IMG/VR virus record: IMGVR_UViG_3300014497_000020
Span: 1 to 33,655 of that record
Length of the DNA stretch: 33,655 nucleotides
Reading direction: 5' to 3' (one strand)
Origin: a virus
Part shown: one piece after another, positions 11,572 to 18,930 of the stretch
How the letters are laid out: each line of letters starts with the position of its first letter
Numbering within the stretch: the first letter of the stretch is position 1
Notes under the pieces: model-generated
What the model was told of the DNA's origin: nothing
Database searches by the model: none
What the model saw: only the letters and a program-made list of their open reading frames with translations
Program-made: the position numbers and the translations under genes

Positions 11572-13613
11572 TGGCTGAGTACGTTTCGCGTGAAACATTG
11601 CGCGCCGTGATCCACGCGGTGAGCCTCGGCCTCGGCAGTCTGCGCGCCGAGGTTTTCCAGACGCTCAGCGAGTGGGCCCCCGACAACTTCAAGCTGGCCG
11701 GCGAAAGCTCGCACCAGAAGGGCGGATGGATCGCGTGGTTCTTTCAGATCGGCATCCTCGACTTCATGAGCGACGACCGCATCGAGGAACTCGATGTGAT
11801 GAAGTCCAAGCGCGTCGGCTACACGAAGATGATCACCGCCTTCGTGGCCTACAACATCGCGCACCGCCGGCGCAAGCAGGCGCTCTGGCAGCCGACAGAC
11901 GACGACCGCGACAGCTACGTCAAGAGCGAGATCGATCCCATCCTTGATGCGCGCGACGGCGTGCCCTCGGTGCAGGCCGCGCGCCGCAAGGGTGGTGGAA
12001 GCGACGACACCATCAAGATGAAGAAGTTTCGCGACAGCGTTCTTCATCTACTCGGCGGGAAGGCCAAGCGAGCCTATCGGCGCATCACCGTGGCGATTGC
12101 CATCCTCGATGAGTGGTCCGCCTTCGACCAGACCATCGAGAAATCTGGCGACCCGGGCGGCCTGGCGAAGGGCCGCCTCGAAGGCGCTCCCTATCCGAAG
12201 TTCGTTGGCGGCTCGACGCCTGGCTTCAAAGGGCTGTGCCATGTCGAGCGTGCCGTGCTCAACGCCGAGGGCTTCGTTCGCTTCTACATCGACTGCAAGC
12301 ACTGTGGCCTCGAGCATCCGCTCGCATGGGGCGACAAGGGAAAGCTGCACGGCTTCAAGTGGGACCGCGGCAACCCCGCCAGCGTGCACCATGTCTGCCC
12401 GCATTGCCGCAAGTCCATTCGGCAGAGCGACTTCCTGCAGGGCGGCCTTCCCATGCAGGGCACCTGGGTGTGCGAGAAGACGGGAAAGAGGTTCGGGCCG
12501 GACCGAGTGTGGCGCGACAGCGCCGGCATGCCCACTCGCCCGCCGAAGACGCTGGGTGTGCACATCTGGGCCGCGTACAGCCCGCAGCGCACCTGGGAGA
12601 GCATCGTCAAGGAATTCGAGGAAGCGCTCGACGCACTCGCCCGCGGCGACTCGGGGCCGATGCAACTCTTCGTCAACGAGACGCTCGGCGAGACATGGGA
12701 AGTCGTCGGCGAGCGCACCGATGAGCATGCGCTGCAATCGCGTGCCGAAGACTACCCGCTGAAGACTGTGCCGGCGGGTGGCCTGATCCTGACGGCGGGC
12801 GTGGACGTGCAGCGCGACCGTTGGGAAATCGACGTGTGGGCGTGGGGGCGCGGCTTGGAGTCCTGGCACGTCGACCACCATGTCATCCATGGCAATCCTG
12901 CGTCCGAAGATGACTGGGCGCCGGTCGCGGCCTACCTGTCGAGCCGTTACGTGCAAGCTTGGCACGGCGGCTCGATGGGGTTGAGCGCAATTTCCATCGA
13001 CTCGAGCGACCAAACGCAGGCGGTCTACAACTGGGTGCGCAAGACGCAGCACCAGCTTCCGAGGCTGCGCGCCATCAAGGGGCGCGGCGAAGAGAACGTG
13101 CCCGTCCTTGGCCCCAGCAGCCCGCAGGAAGTGCGGTGGAACGGCACAAAGATTCCCAACGGCATCAAGCTGTGGAATGTCGGCATCGACTCGGCGAAGG
13201 ACCTGTTGCTCGGGCAGCTCGCCATCGAGAAGCCGGGGCCGGGCTTCGTTCACTTCAGCCAGGAGCTGCCGCAAGAGTGGTTCGAACAGCTCACGGCCGA
13301 GCAGCGCATCCTCGTGAAGGTCAACGGGAAAGAAGCCTACCGTTGGGTCAAGCGCAGGCCGCGCAACGAGGTGCTCGACAACCGCAACTACGCACTGCAC
13401 GCCGCCTTCGGCCTCGGCCTTCACAACTACACGGACAAGCGTTGGAGCGACCTCGAGGCCTCAGTGCAGCCTGCTCGTGATCTCTTTACCCCGCCGGCTT
13501 CGCTTCAGCTCAGCACAACCGCGGCACCGCCAAGGCTGTCGGAAGCAGTCGCGAGCACCGGTGCGTCCGCTTCGACTGACGTAGATATTTTTTCTCCCAT
13601 TGCACTGACCTGA
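11571..13613 (+). CDS. A: Terminase large subunit (lambda GpA-like)
   Basis: A 680-residue packaging motor. The lambda GpA-type Walker A is MKSKRVGYTKM (about 77-87) and Walker B is AIAILDEW (about 175-182, Asp180/Glu181). A zinc-finger-like pair (CKHCG at 242-246, CPHC at 276-279) sits between the ATPase and nuclease parts. The nuclease begins TAGVDVQRDRWE, with Asp412 as the metal-binding candidate. The length is close to lambda GpA (641), with an extra serine/threonine/alanine-rich tail. GTG 11571 overlaps the small-subunit stop; the frame extends upstream to 11466 but only inside the small-subunit gene. Confidence 0.96.
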   Translation: MAEYVSRETLRAVIHAVSLGLGSLRAEVFQTLSEWAPDNFKLAGESSHQKGGWIAWFFQIGILDFMSDDRIEELDVMKSKRVGYTKMITAFVAYNIAHRRRKQALWQPTDDDRDSYVKSEIDPILDARDGVPSVQAARRKGGGSDDTIKMKKFRDSVLHLLGGKAKRAYRRITVAIAILDEWSAFDQTIEKSGDPGGLAKGRLEGAPYPKFVGGSTPGFKGLCHVERAVLNAEGFVRFYIDCKHCGLEHPLAWGDKGKLHGFKWDRGNPASVHHVCPHCRKSIRQSDFLQGGLPMQGTWVCEKTGKRFGPDRVWRDSAGMPTRPPKTLGVHIWAAYSPQRTWESIVKEFEEALDALARGDSGPMQLFVNETLGETWEVVGERTDEHALQSRAEDYPLKTVPAGGLILTAGVDVQRDRWEIDVWAWGRGLESWHVDHHVIHGNPASEDDWAPVAAYLSSRYVQAWHGGSMGLSAISIDSSDQTQAVYNWVRKTQHQLPRLRAIKGRGEENVPVLGPSSPQEVRWNGTKIPNGIKLWNVGIDSAKDLLLGQLAIEKPGPGFVHFSQELPQEWFEQLTAEQRILVKVNGKEAYRWVKRRPRNEVLDNRNYALHAAFGLGLHNYTDKRWSDLEASVQPARDLFTPPASLQLSTTAAPPRLSEAVASTGASASTDVDIFSPIALT

Positions 13614-13615
13614 AC

Positions 13616-13939
13616 ATGATGGACCTGATCCCAAACGACGAACCTATTGCCATCATCGAAGAGGAGGCGCGCGCGATGGCGCGGTGCTTTGGCGTCACTG
13701 CACCTGAAGAGGCTGCAGCGTCCCTGGTTGATCGCATACTGCTGAGACTCGGCGGCGCGCATGTATATCTACCGCGCCGAAGCGCCCGCGCCCGAGCGCG
13801 CACACAGGTTGAAATCGTCGCCCGATTCAACGGCAGCAACCTGTTCGAGTTAGCACGTGAATACGCAATGAGCCCTCGGCACCTCCGCCGGATCATCGCC
13901 AAGCAACGTACGGGTAAGTCGTCGCCCGGCCCCGGTTAG
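13616..13939 (+). CDS. Mor/C-family DNA-binding protein
   Basis: A 107-residue protein with the Mor/C activator layout known from Mu-like phages. A helical dimerisation part (EEAAASLVDRILLRLGGAHV) precedes YLPRR. The C-terminal helix-turn-helix follows (VEIVARFNGSNLFELAREYA, MSPRHLRRIIAKQR). It starts 2 nt after the large terminase stop. Mor-type activators normally drive Mu middle genes; finding one between terminase and head genes is odd. It may control late genes or the neighbouring NYN-NACHT cassette, both unproven. An alternative start is ATG 13619. Confidence 0.75.
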   Translation: MMDLIPNDEPIAIIEEEARAMARCFGVTAPEEAAASLVDRILLRLGGAHVYLPRRSARARARTQVEIVARFNGSNLFELAREYAMSPRHLRRIIAKQRTGKSSPGPG

Positions 13940-14073
13940 CGAAAATCAAGGCTGTGCCGAAAGCCAGGGCGTCGGCTACATTTCGTAATACTGTCGGCAC
14001 GGTTGCCTCACAGTTTTTACGGTGGAAATCCAATGCGCCCTGTTGAAGGTGGTCCCTTGTCGGGGCTCGAGGC
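13940..14073. other. Left junction of the NYN-NACHT cassette
   Basis: A 134-bp non-coding gap in which base composition falls from phage-like to AT-richer. GTGCCGA (about 13956-13962) and TCGGCAC (about 13993-13999) form a spaced 7-bp inverted repeat. I found no clear -35/-10 pair for the cassette and no integrase-type core or direct repeat matching the right junction. Confidence 0.4.
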
Positions 14074-14724
14074 ATGAGCAAGATTGTCGCCCGGAGTCCT
14101 GCTGTCGAGGCGGTGGCGTTTGTAGATTGGAATTCTCAATTACTTCTTACGGGTCGAAATCTCCAGTTCGATCCGGAAGCCGCCGCTAAATCTGCCTTTG
14201 AACAAACGACTCGCCGAATCGCATCATGTCTAAGTTCTGTTGCCCCAGAACTTCGCTTCCGAGTTGTTCTGCGCTTGTATCATGGTTGGCACAAAGGCTA
14301 TGAACCCACTGCTAATAGAAAAGCAGCTAAAGTCGTAGTGGGAAGAGCCGATTTTTCTACGCTTTCCCCAAAACCAAATGTCATTTTTTCTCCGAATGTT
14401 GGATTTGGAGACCGATTGACTGCTTCCTTGGATCGACGTTTGCACGCAAGGTTAGCCGTGCATTTGCCAAATACGGTTAGAAAACGGTATGGTGACGAGT
14501 TAGAAGAAAAAATGGTTGACACGGCCCTGGTCGCAGATGTCGTTTCCACTGCATACCGCGAACCCCAGGATTGGATAGTGGTTGTAACCGAAGACGATGA
14601 TTTGATTCCATCAATCTATGTGGCAGAGGCGGTGCTTGCCGCGTCCACCGGCCGGGCAGTGCTGCTGAGAAAAAGAAATCACATGGGGATGTTGAGCTTG
14701 GACGATCTCCTTATCGCGGACTAA
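14074..14724 (+). CDS. NYN/PIN-like ribonuclease, putative defence effector
   Basis: A 216-residue protein with the NYN (LabA/DUF88-like PIN) fold. VEAVAFVDWNSQLLL carries the first-strand Asp18 and Asn20. EKMVDTALVADVVSTAY supplies Asp149 and Asp155. WIVVVTEDDDLIPSI (Glu173, Asp174-176) is the acidic strand end that completes the metal site, in place of the usual SGDSDF. YHGWHKG (69-75) is an unusual insert-like aromatic stretch. These residues predict metal-dependent RNA cleavage in the cytoplasm. It lies 1 nt before the NACHT gene, so the two are co-translated. One 60-nt line counts 28 G+C (47%) against about 70% in the terminase, a sign of transfer. GAGG sits unusually close to the ATG. 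Confidence 0.8.
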   Translation: MSKIVARSPAVEAVAFVDWNSQLLLTGRNLQFDPEAAAKSAFEQTTRRIASCLSSVAPELRFRVVLRLYHGWHKGYEPTANRKAAKVVVGRADFSTLSPKPNVIFSPNVGFGDRLTASLDRRLHARLAVHLPNTVRKRYGDELEEKMVDTALVADVVSTAYREPQDWIVVVTEDDDLIPSIYVAEAVLAASTGRAVLLRKRNHMGMLSLDDLLIAD

Positions 14725-14725
14725 T

Positions 14726-16936
14726 ATGAAAAAACAAGACCTACTTACGCAGCTTATCCCGTTCGGTGACATTGGAGAGGAACCTGTAAAAATCACCGAA
14801 CAGGGCGATAAGTTTACTGTCAAAATGATTCGCGACGGTAAACCCATGAAGCTCTCGGTTGATGGAGTGAGCGGCAAAATTCAATGCACATGGGGTTCGT
14901 TTCCTGCGAGAGGGTTTGCGTCCTTTTCGGCTCTTCTAGCCTCTGAAATTTTCGCCAACTTAAAGCGTTGGGGCGATGCGCAAGCTCTGCTTTTGCGGGA
15001 GCTGGATGCTCCAGATAAATTATTGCCTTTCCAAGGCACGACGCACGATAAAAAACAACTAAGCTCTGTTGATGAAATCGATTCTTTACTCGGGGGGGTA
15101 GCAAGAAGCGAAGATTTTACGGAAATACTTCTGATTGATGGCCCGGCGGGCATCGGAAAAACAAGCCTTATCGAGCAGCTGGCGTTGAAGCGTGCAAGTG
15201 CCTACAAGACCGCCGCTCGGCCGCTAATCCTACATGTCAAAAGCCGAGGCAGAGTGTTGTCGAATCTGCAAGATCTTATGGCGTTTAGTTTGCAAACAAT
15301 TCGCTCCCAAATTACTTACGACCAAATTCCGGTGCTCGCCAAGCACGGGTTGGTGGTCATCGCTATTGACGGATTCGATGAGCTCGCGGACCCCAATGGT
15401 TATGAGATGGCGTGGGCACAGCTAAGTGACTTAATCGCATTTATACGTGGCAAGGGCACACTGATTTTGGCAGGTAGGGATACGTTCATTAATCGTTCGC
15501 GATTGCTAGAAGACGTGGAGGTCCTTCGGGAAGGTAAGGATTCGGTGATTGGGCTCACCCTCGGTCCGCCGTTACCGGACCAAGCTAAGGCATGGCTGGC
15601 GAAGCAGCCGAAGCATCCGTGGACTCAGGAAAACTTTGAAATACCCTCGATTGCAGTCTTGCTAGAGCGCGGCTCATTCGCACTTCGTCCGGTATTTCTG
15701 CGCATTTTGGCAAAACACATTAAGCCGAAAGAACTGGAAGGTAAGCACGAGCGATATTTGACGCCGCTTTTGGTGAATGAAATGATTCGGCGCGAGGCAG
15801 GGCTTTTTGGAAAACCAATAAATGCAGTGCTGAATGAATCTCAGAGAGAGGGGTTTTTGAACAGCTTTCTTTGCGAAACCGCGCGACAGATGGCGGATTC
15901 GCAAGTGGAAGCGCTGGATGCTAGCGAAGTGGCGTGGATAAGTGAGGCAGCTCTTGAAGAAGGTTTGCCGTCAGAAGTCGTGGCGCTTATAAGAAATCGC
16001 GCCGGAGTCGTAGCTTTTTTTGTAAACGACGAGCGCAATGGCTACAAAACATTCTTGCATTCCTATCTAATGAATTATTTCCTCGCTCTTGTCGTCGTTG
16101 ACGCAATTGGGCGAGGAGATATTCCGAAGTTTGTGCGAAGAAATCTGTTGGGTTCTGAGTTTCTTTCGGTGTTTTGCGATGTTGTTGCCGAAGCGGCGGT
16201 TGCTGATAAGGCGAAATTTGATCGATTCTTCGAAAAGGCCGCCGCGAGTTCTCTTTCCTACACGAGTGTCGATCGCGGACTACGGAATCTGGGAGCTTTA
16301 GCGCTAGCCGCCCTATCGGCTGTTATCCCCGGTGAAGAGTTGATTTTAAGAGAGTTTTCGATTGATGATGGAGTAATTCGGGGGATTTGCCCGGACTGCG
16401 TTTTGGAGAACTTTGAAATAAGCCAGCTTGACATCCGCGGTGCTGACTTGTCGTCTGTGACGTGGACGGGGGGGGCAATTTCGGGAGTTATTGCTGATTC
16501 GGCAATTCGAGTGTCACCATCATTTCCGCTGCCAACAAAAATTTCGCTGGCAGACGATACGGAGATCATAGGTGCAGAGGCTGTTTCGTCTTGGTTGGCA
16601 AGCAGAGGGCGTGATGCCGAATATGTCGATCAAACCGGGTTGGCAACTCTTCGGAGCAAACCGCTGTATCTATTGCTGATGCGAGCGGCTCGGCTGCGTC
16701 AATATTGGCTTCGAGCGGAGGCGGATGATTTTCAAGCCAGCAAAATACTCAATGACAGAGATTGGCCTGAACTGGCGAAGATACTGGTTGAGCGTGATTT
16801 GTTGCGCGAAGAGATTCGGCAGGCCTCTGGTCGATCATCAAAGTTTTTTCACATAAAGCATCGAGAAAGTATCCTTTCCGAATCAGTAGAAATCGAGGCG
16901 CTTGCTGGACTTTTCGAGGATATCCGAAAGTCTTGA
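14726..16936 (+). CDS. NACHT-type STAND NTPase, putative defence sensor
   Basis: A 736-residue protein. Residues 1-110 form an alpha/beta domain I do not recognise. The NACHT core follows: Walker A GPAGIGKTS (139-147), Walker B VVIAIDGFDELADP (210-223, Asp215, Asp218/Glu219), a sensor-like TLILAGRDTF (245-254, Arg251), and FLHSYLMNYFLAL (443-455), matching the FxHxxxxEYFxA region of NACHT proteins. Residues about 555-595 (VLENFEISQLDIRGADLSSV) look pentapeptide-repeat-like; the last 90 residues look winged-helix-like. There is no membrane segment. STAND NTPases oligomerise on sensing a trigger; here the partner NYN nuclease is the likely effector. It starts 1 nt after that gene's stop without its own ribosome site. 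Low GC (26 of 60 at 15001-15060). Confidence 0.88.
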   Translation: MKKQDLLTQLIPFGDIGEEPVKITEQGDKFTVKMIRDGKPMKLSVDGVSGKIQCTWGSFPARGFASFSALLASEIFANLKRWGDAQALLLRELDAPDKLLPFQGTTHDKKQLSSVDEIDSLLGGVARSEDFTEILLIDGPAGIGKTSLIEQLALKRASAYKTAARPLILHVKSRGRVLSNLQDLMAFSLQTIRSQITYDQIPVLAKHGLVVIAIDGFDELADPNGYEMAWAQLSDLIAFIRGKGTLILAGRDTFINRSRLLEDVEVLREGKDSVIGLTLGPPLPDQAKAWLAKQPKHPWTQENFEIPSIAVLLERGSFALRPVFLRILAKHIKPKELEGKHERYLTPLLVNEMIRREAGLFGKPINAVLNESQREGFLNSFLCETARQMADSQVEALDASEVAWISEAALEEGLPSEVVALIRNRAGVVAFFVNDERNGYKTFLHSYLMNYFLALVVVDAIGRGDIPKFVRRNLLGSEFLSVFCDVVAEAAVADKAKFDRFFEKAAASSLSYTSVDRGLRNLGALALAALSAVIPGEELILREFSIDDGVIRGICPDCVLENFEISQLDIRGADLSSVTWTGGAISGVIADSAIRVSPSFPLPTKISLADDTEIIGAEAVSSWLASRGRDAEYVDQTGLATLRSKPLYLLLMRAARLRQYWLRAEADDFQASKILNDRDWPELAKILVERDLLREEIRQASGRSSKFFHIKHRESILSESVEIEALAGLFEDIRKS

Positions 16937-17056
16937 GGCCGCGATTTGGAGTTTTTTGAGCATTGATGCGTAAAGAAAAGGTGGCGTAGCCGATGGTCAC
17001 TTAAAGGTGACATTGTCCAGCGGAAATGTCCGCGATGACCTGTTGTCATTGCGTCC
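16937..17056. other. Right junction of the NYN-NACHT cassette, dyad-rich
   Basis: A 120-bp non-coding gap. Small dyads cluster here: GTCAC-TTAAAG-GTGAC (16996-17011) and GCGGA-AATG-TCCGC (17020-17033), all enclosed by GGTCA (16995-16999) and TGACC (17036-17040). TGTCC occurs twice as a direct repeat. The T6 run at about 16952 has no stem before it, so I see no intrinsic terminator after the NACHT gene. Cassette RNA may read into head genes. Confidence 0.45.
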
Positions 17057-17296
17057 ATGGGCATTTACCGCCATCTGAGTGTTGAAGAGTTGCAAGCGAC
17101 GCGCACACGCCTGATGGCGTCGCTGCACGACCGACTCGCTTCCCCTACAGCCGCCGCCCACAACGGGCGCTCCATTCAGTACCAGCAAGACGTCGCTGAA
17201 ATCCGCAAGGAAATCGCGGCGTTGAGCGAAGAGCTCGAAGCCCGCGGCGCTGGCGTTTCCGGTGGCACGGTGCGCGGCCCGATCTACATCGTTTGA
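17057..17296 (+). CDS. W: Head-tail joining protein W-like
   Basis: A 79-residue protein like lambda gpW (68 residues): a helix with LSVEELQATRTRLMASLHDR, a basic/aromatic middle, a second helix (QDVAEIRKEIAALSEELEAR), and the glycine-rich end RGPIYIV, matching gpW's terminal pattern. gpW plugs the portal after packaging and prepares it for tail attachment. No strong ribosome site precedes ATG 17057. It is the first phage gene after the cassette. Confidence 0.8.
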   Translation: MGIYRHLSVEELQATRTRLMASLHDRLASPTAAAHNGRSIQYQQDVAEIRKEIAALSEELEARGAGVSGGTVRGPIYIV

Positions 17297-17298
17297 AG

Positions 17299-18930
17299 AT
17301 GAGTCGCCGCAACCGCCGTCTCATGCCCGCTGGCCCGCGCATCTCCGCGCCTGGCGCCAGCGGCACCGCAGGCGCAGGCATGAACGCGCACGAAGCCGCC
17401 TCAACCAACGACCTGGCCCTGCATGGTTGGAACCCCATCGCCGGCAGCGCCGATGCGGATCTGCTGCCCGACCTCGACACGCTGACTGCGCGCTCGCGCG
17501 ACCTGGGCCGGAACAACGGCCTCATGGCCGGCGGCATGCAGACGATGCGCGACAACATCGTCGGATCCGTGCTGCGCCTCAGTGCGACGCCGGACTATCG
17601 CCTGCTCGGGTGGACGCGCGAGCAGAGCCGCGAATGGGGCAACGTCGTGGAGGCTAAGTTCCGCTCGTGGGCCGAGACCACCGAATGCGATGCAGCGCGC
17701 ACGCAAAACCTGCTTGGCCTCACGCTGCAAGCCCTCGGCGGCGCCATGCTCAACGGCGACGCTTTGGGCTTGCCGCTGTGGTTGCCCCGCCCTGGCACGC
17801 GCTGGAACACGCGCTTGATGATGGTCGAGGCGGATCGGCTCGCCACGCCCCTGGGCCTCGAGCATCGCGACGACATCCGCAAGGGTATCGAGTTCGACCG
17901 CTGGGGCGCACCTGTGGCGTACCACATCCTCAAGCGCCACCCGGGGGACGTGTACGCGTTCGGCTTCTATGGCATGACGCGGGAAGCGCAGCTCATGGAG
18001 TGGGACCGCATTCCTGCGTTCACCGCGTGGGGCCGTCGCCGTGTCATCCACTTGCACGACAAGGAACGCACCGGCCAATCGCGCGGCAAGCCCGTTGTGA
18101 CGGCCGTCATGCGCGAATTCCACATGGCCGGCAAGTACGCGGCGAACGAGCTGCAGGCCAGCCTTGCGAACTCGCTCGTTGCCGCGTTCCTCGAGTCGGA
18201 CCTCGATCCAAACTCGGCCGCCGCGCTGTTCGGCGACAACCCACGCGATCAGTGGAATGCATCGGTGGCGCAAACCCGCAACATCCGCCAGCTCAAGGGC
18301 GCGGCGGTCATCCCGCTGCCCGCCGGCGCGCGGCTCTCCAGCTTCACACCAGGCCGCCCGAATCAGGCCTTCGAGGCCTTCATGCTCGCTTCGCTGCGGC
18401 ACATTGCCGCCGGCATGAACCTGCCCTATGAACTGCTGCTGAAGGACTTCAGCAAGTCGAACTACAGCAGCGCGCGTGCCGCCTTGCTCGAGGCCTGGCG
18501 CTACTTCCACGGCCGCCGCCGCTGGCTCACCGACTACTGGCTTCGGGCCATCTACGAACTGTGGTTCGAAGAAGCCGTGAACGCCGGCGAGATCGAAGCG
18601 CCCGGCTTCTACGAAAACCGCTACGCCTATCTGCGTGCGCGCTTCATCTTCGGCGGCCGTGGCTGGGTCGACCCAGTGAAGGAGGCACAGGCCGCCGGGC
18701 TGCGCATCGAAATGGGCATCTCCACGCTCGAGAAAGAGTGTGCGGAGCAGGGCGACGACTACGAGGAAATCATGGATCAGCGCGCCATCGAGTTGCGCAT
18801 GGCCGCCGACCGTGGCCTCAACACCGCGCAACCCATCGCCGTGGCTCTGGCTTCGGCCGGGCAGGGCAAGTCCGACGACGAAGAACAGCCTGGCACATCG
18901 CAAGGGCAGAACGAGGAAGCCGCCGCATGA
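17299..18930 (+). CDS. B: Portal protein (lambda gpB-like)
   Basis: A 543-residue lambda-type portal. Diagnostic stretches include NDLALHGWNPIAGSADADLL, AGGMQTMRDNIVGSVLRLSA, MNLPYELLLKDFSKSNYSSA and RAALLEAWRYFHGRRRWLTD, the last two being the signature region of the family. The length matches gpB (533). Twelve copies should form the DNA-entry vertex. ATG 17299 lies 2 nt after the W-like stop; a TTG at 17293 would overlap that stop. The end overlaps the protease gene (ATGA, 18927-18930). Confidence 0.95.
   Translation: MSRRNRRLMPAGPRISAPGASGTAGAGMNAHEAASTNDLALHGWNPIAGSADADLLPDLDTLTARSRDLGRNNGLMAGGMQTMRDNIVGSVLRLSATPDYRLLGWTREQSREWGNVVEAKFRSWAETTECDAARTQNLLGLTLQALGGAMLNGDALGLPLWLPRPGTRWNTRLMMVEADRLATPLGLEHRDDIRKGIEFDRWGAPVAYHILKRHPGDVYAFGFYGMTREAQLMEWDRIPAFTAWGRRRVIHLHDKERTGQSRGKPVVTAVMREFHMAGKYAANELQASLANSLVAAFLESDLDPNSAAALFGDNPRDQWNASVAQTRNIRQLKGAAVIPLPAGARLSSFTPGRPNQAFEAFMLASLRHIAAGMNLPYELLLKDFSKSNYSSARAALLEAWRYFHGRRRWLTDYWLRAIYELWFEEAVNAGEIEAPGFYENRYAYLRARFIFGGRGWVDPVKEAQAAGLRIEMGISTLEKECAEQGDDYEEIMDQRAIELRMAADRGLNTAQPIAVALASAGQGKSDDEEQPGTSQGQNEEAAA

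Noticed and set aside
12048-13424. 458-codon minus-strand frame across the large terminase gene
   Set aside because: Mirror of a high-GC coding frame; the plus strand has unmistakable terminase motifs and no minus-strand motif is visible.
13593-13613. T-rich run at the end of the terminase gene as a terminator
   Set aside because: No GC-rich stem precedes it and the coding frame continues through it.
17401-18903. 500-codon minus-strand frame across the portal gene
   Set aside because: Antisense shadow caused by high GC; histidine/arginine-rich without domain signatures.
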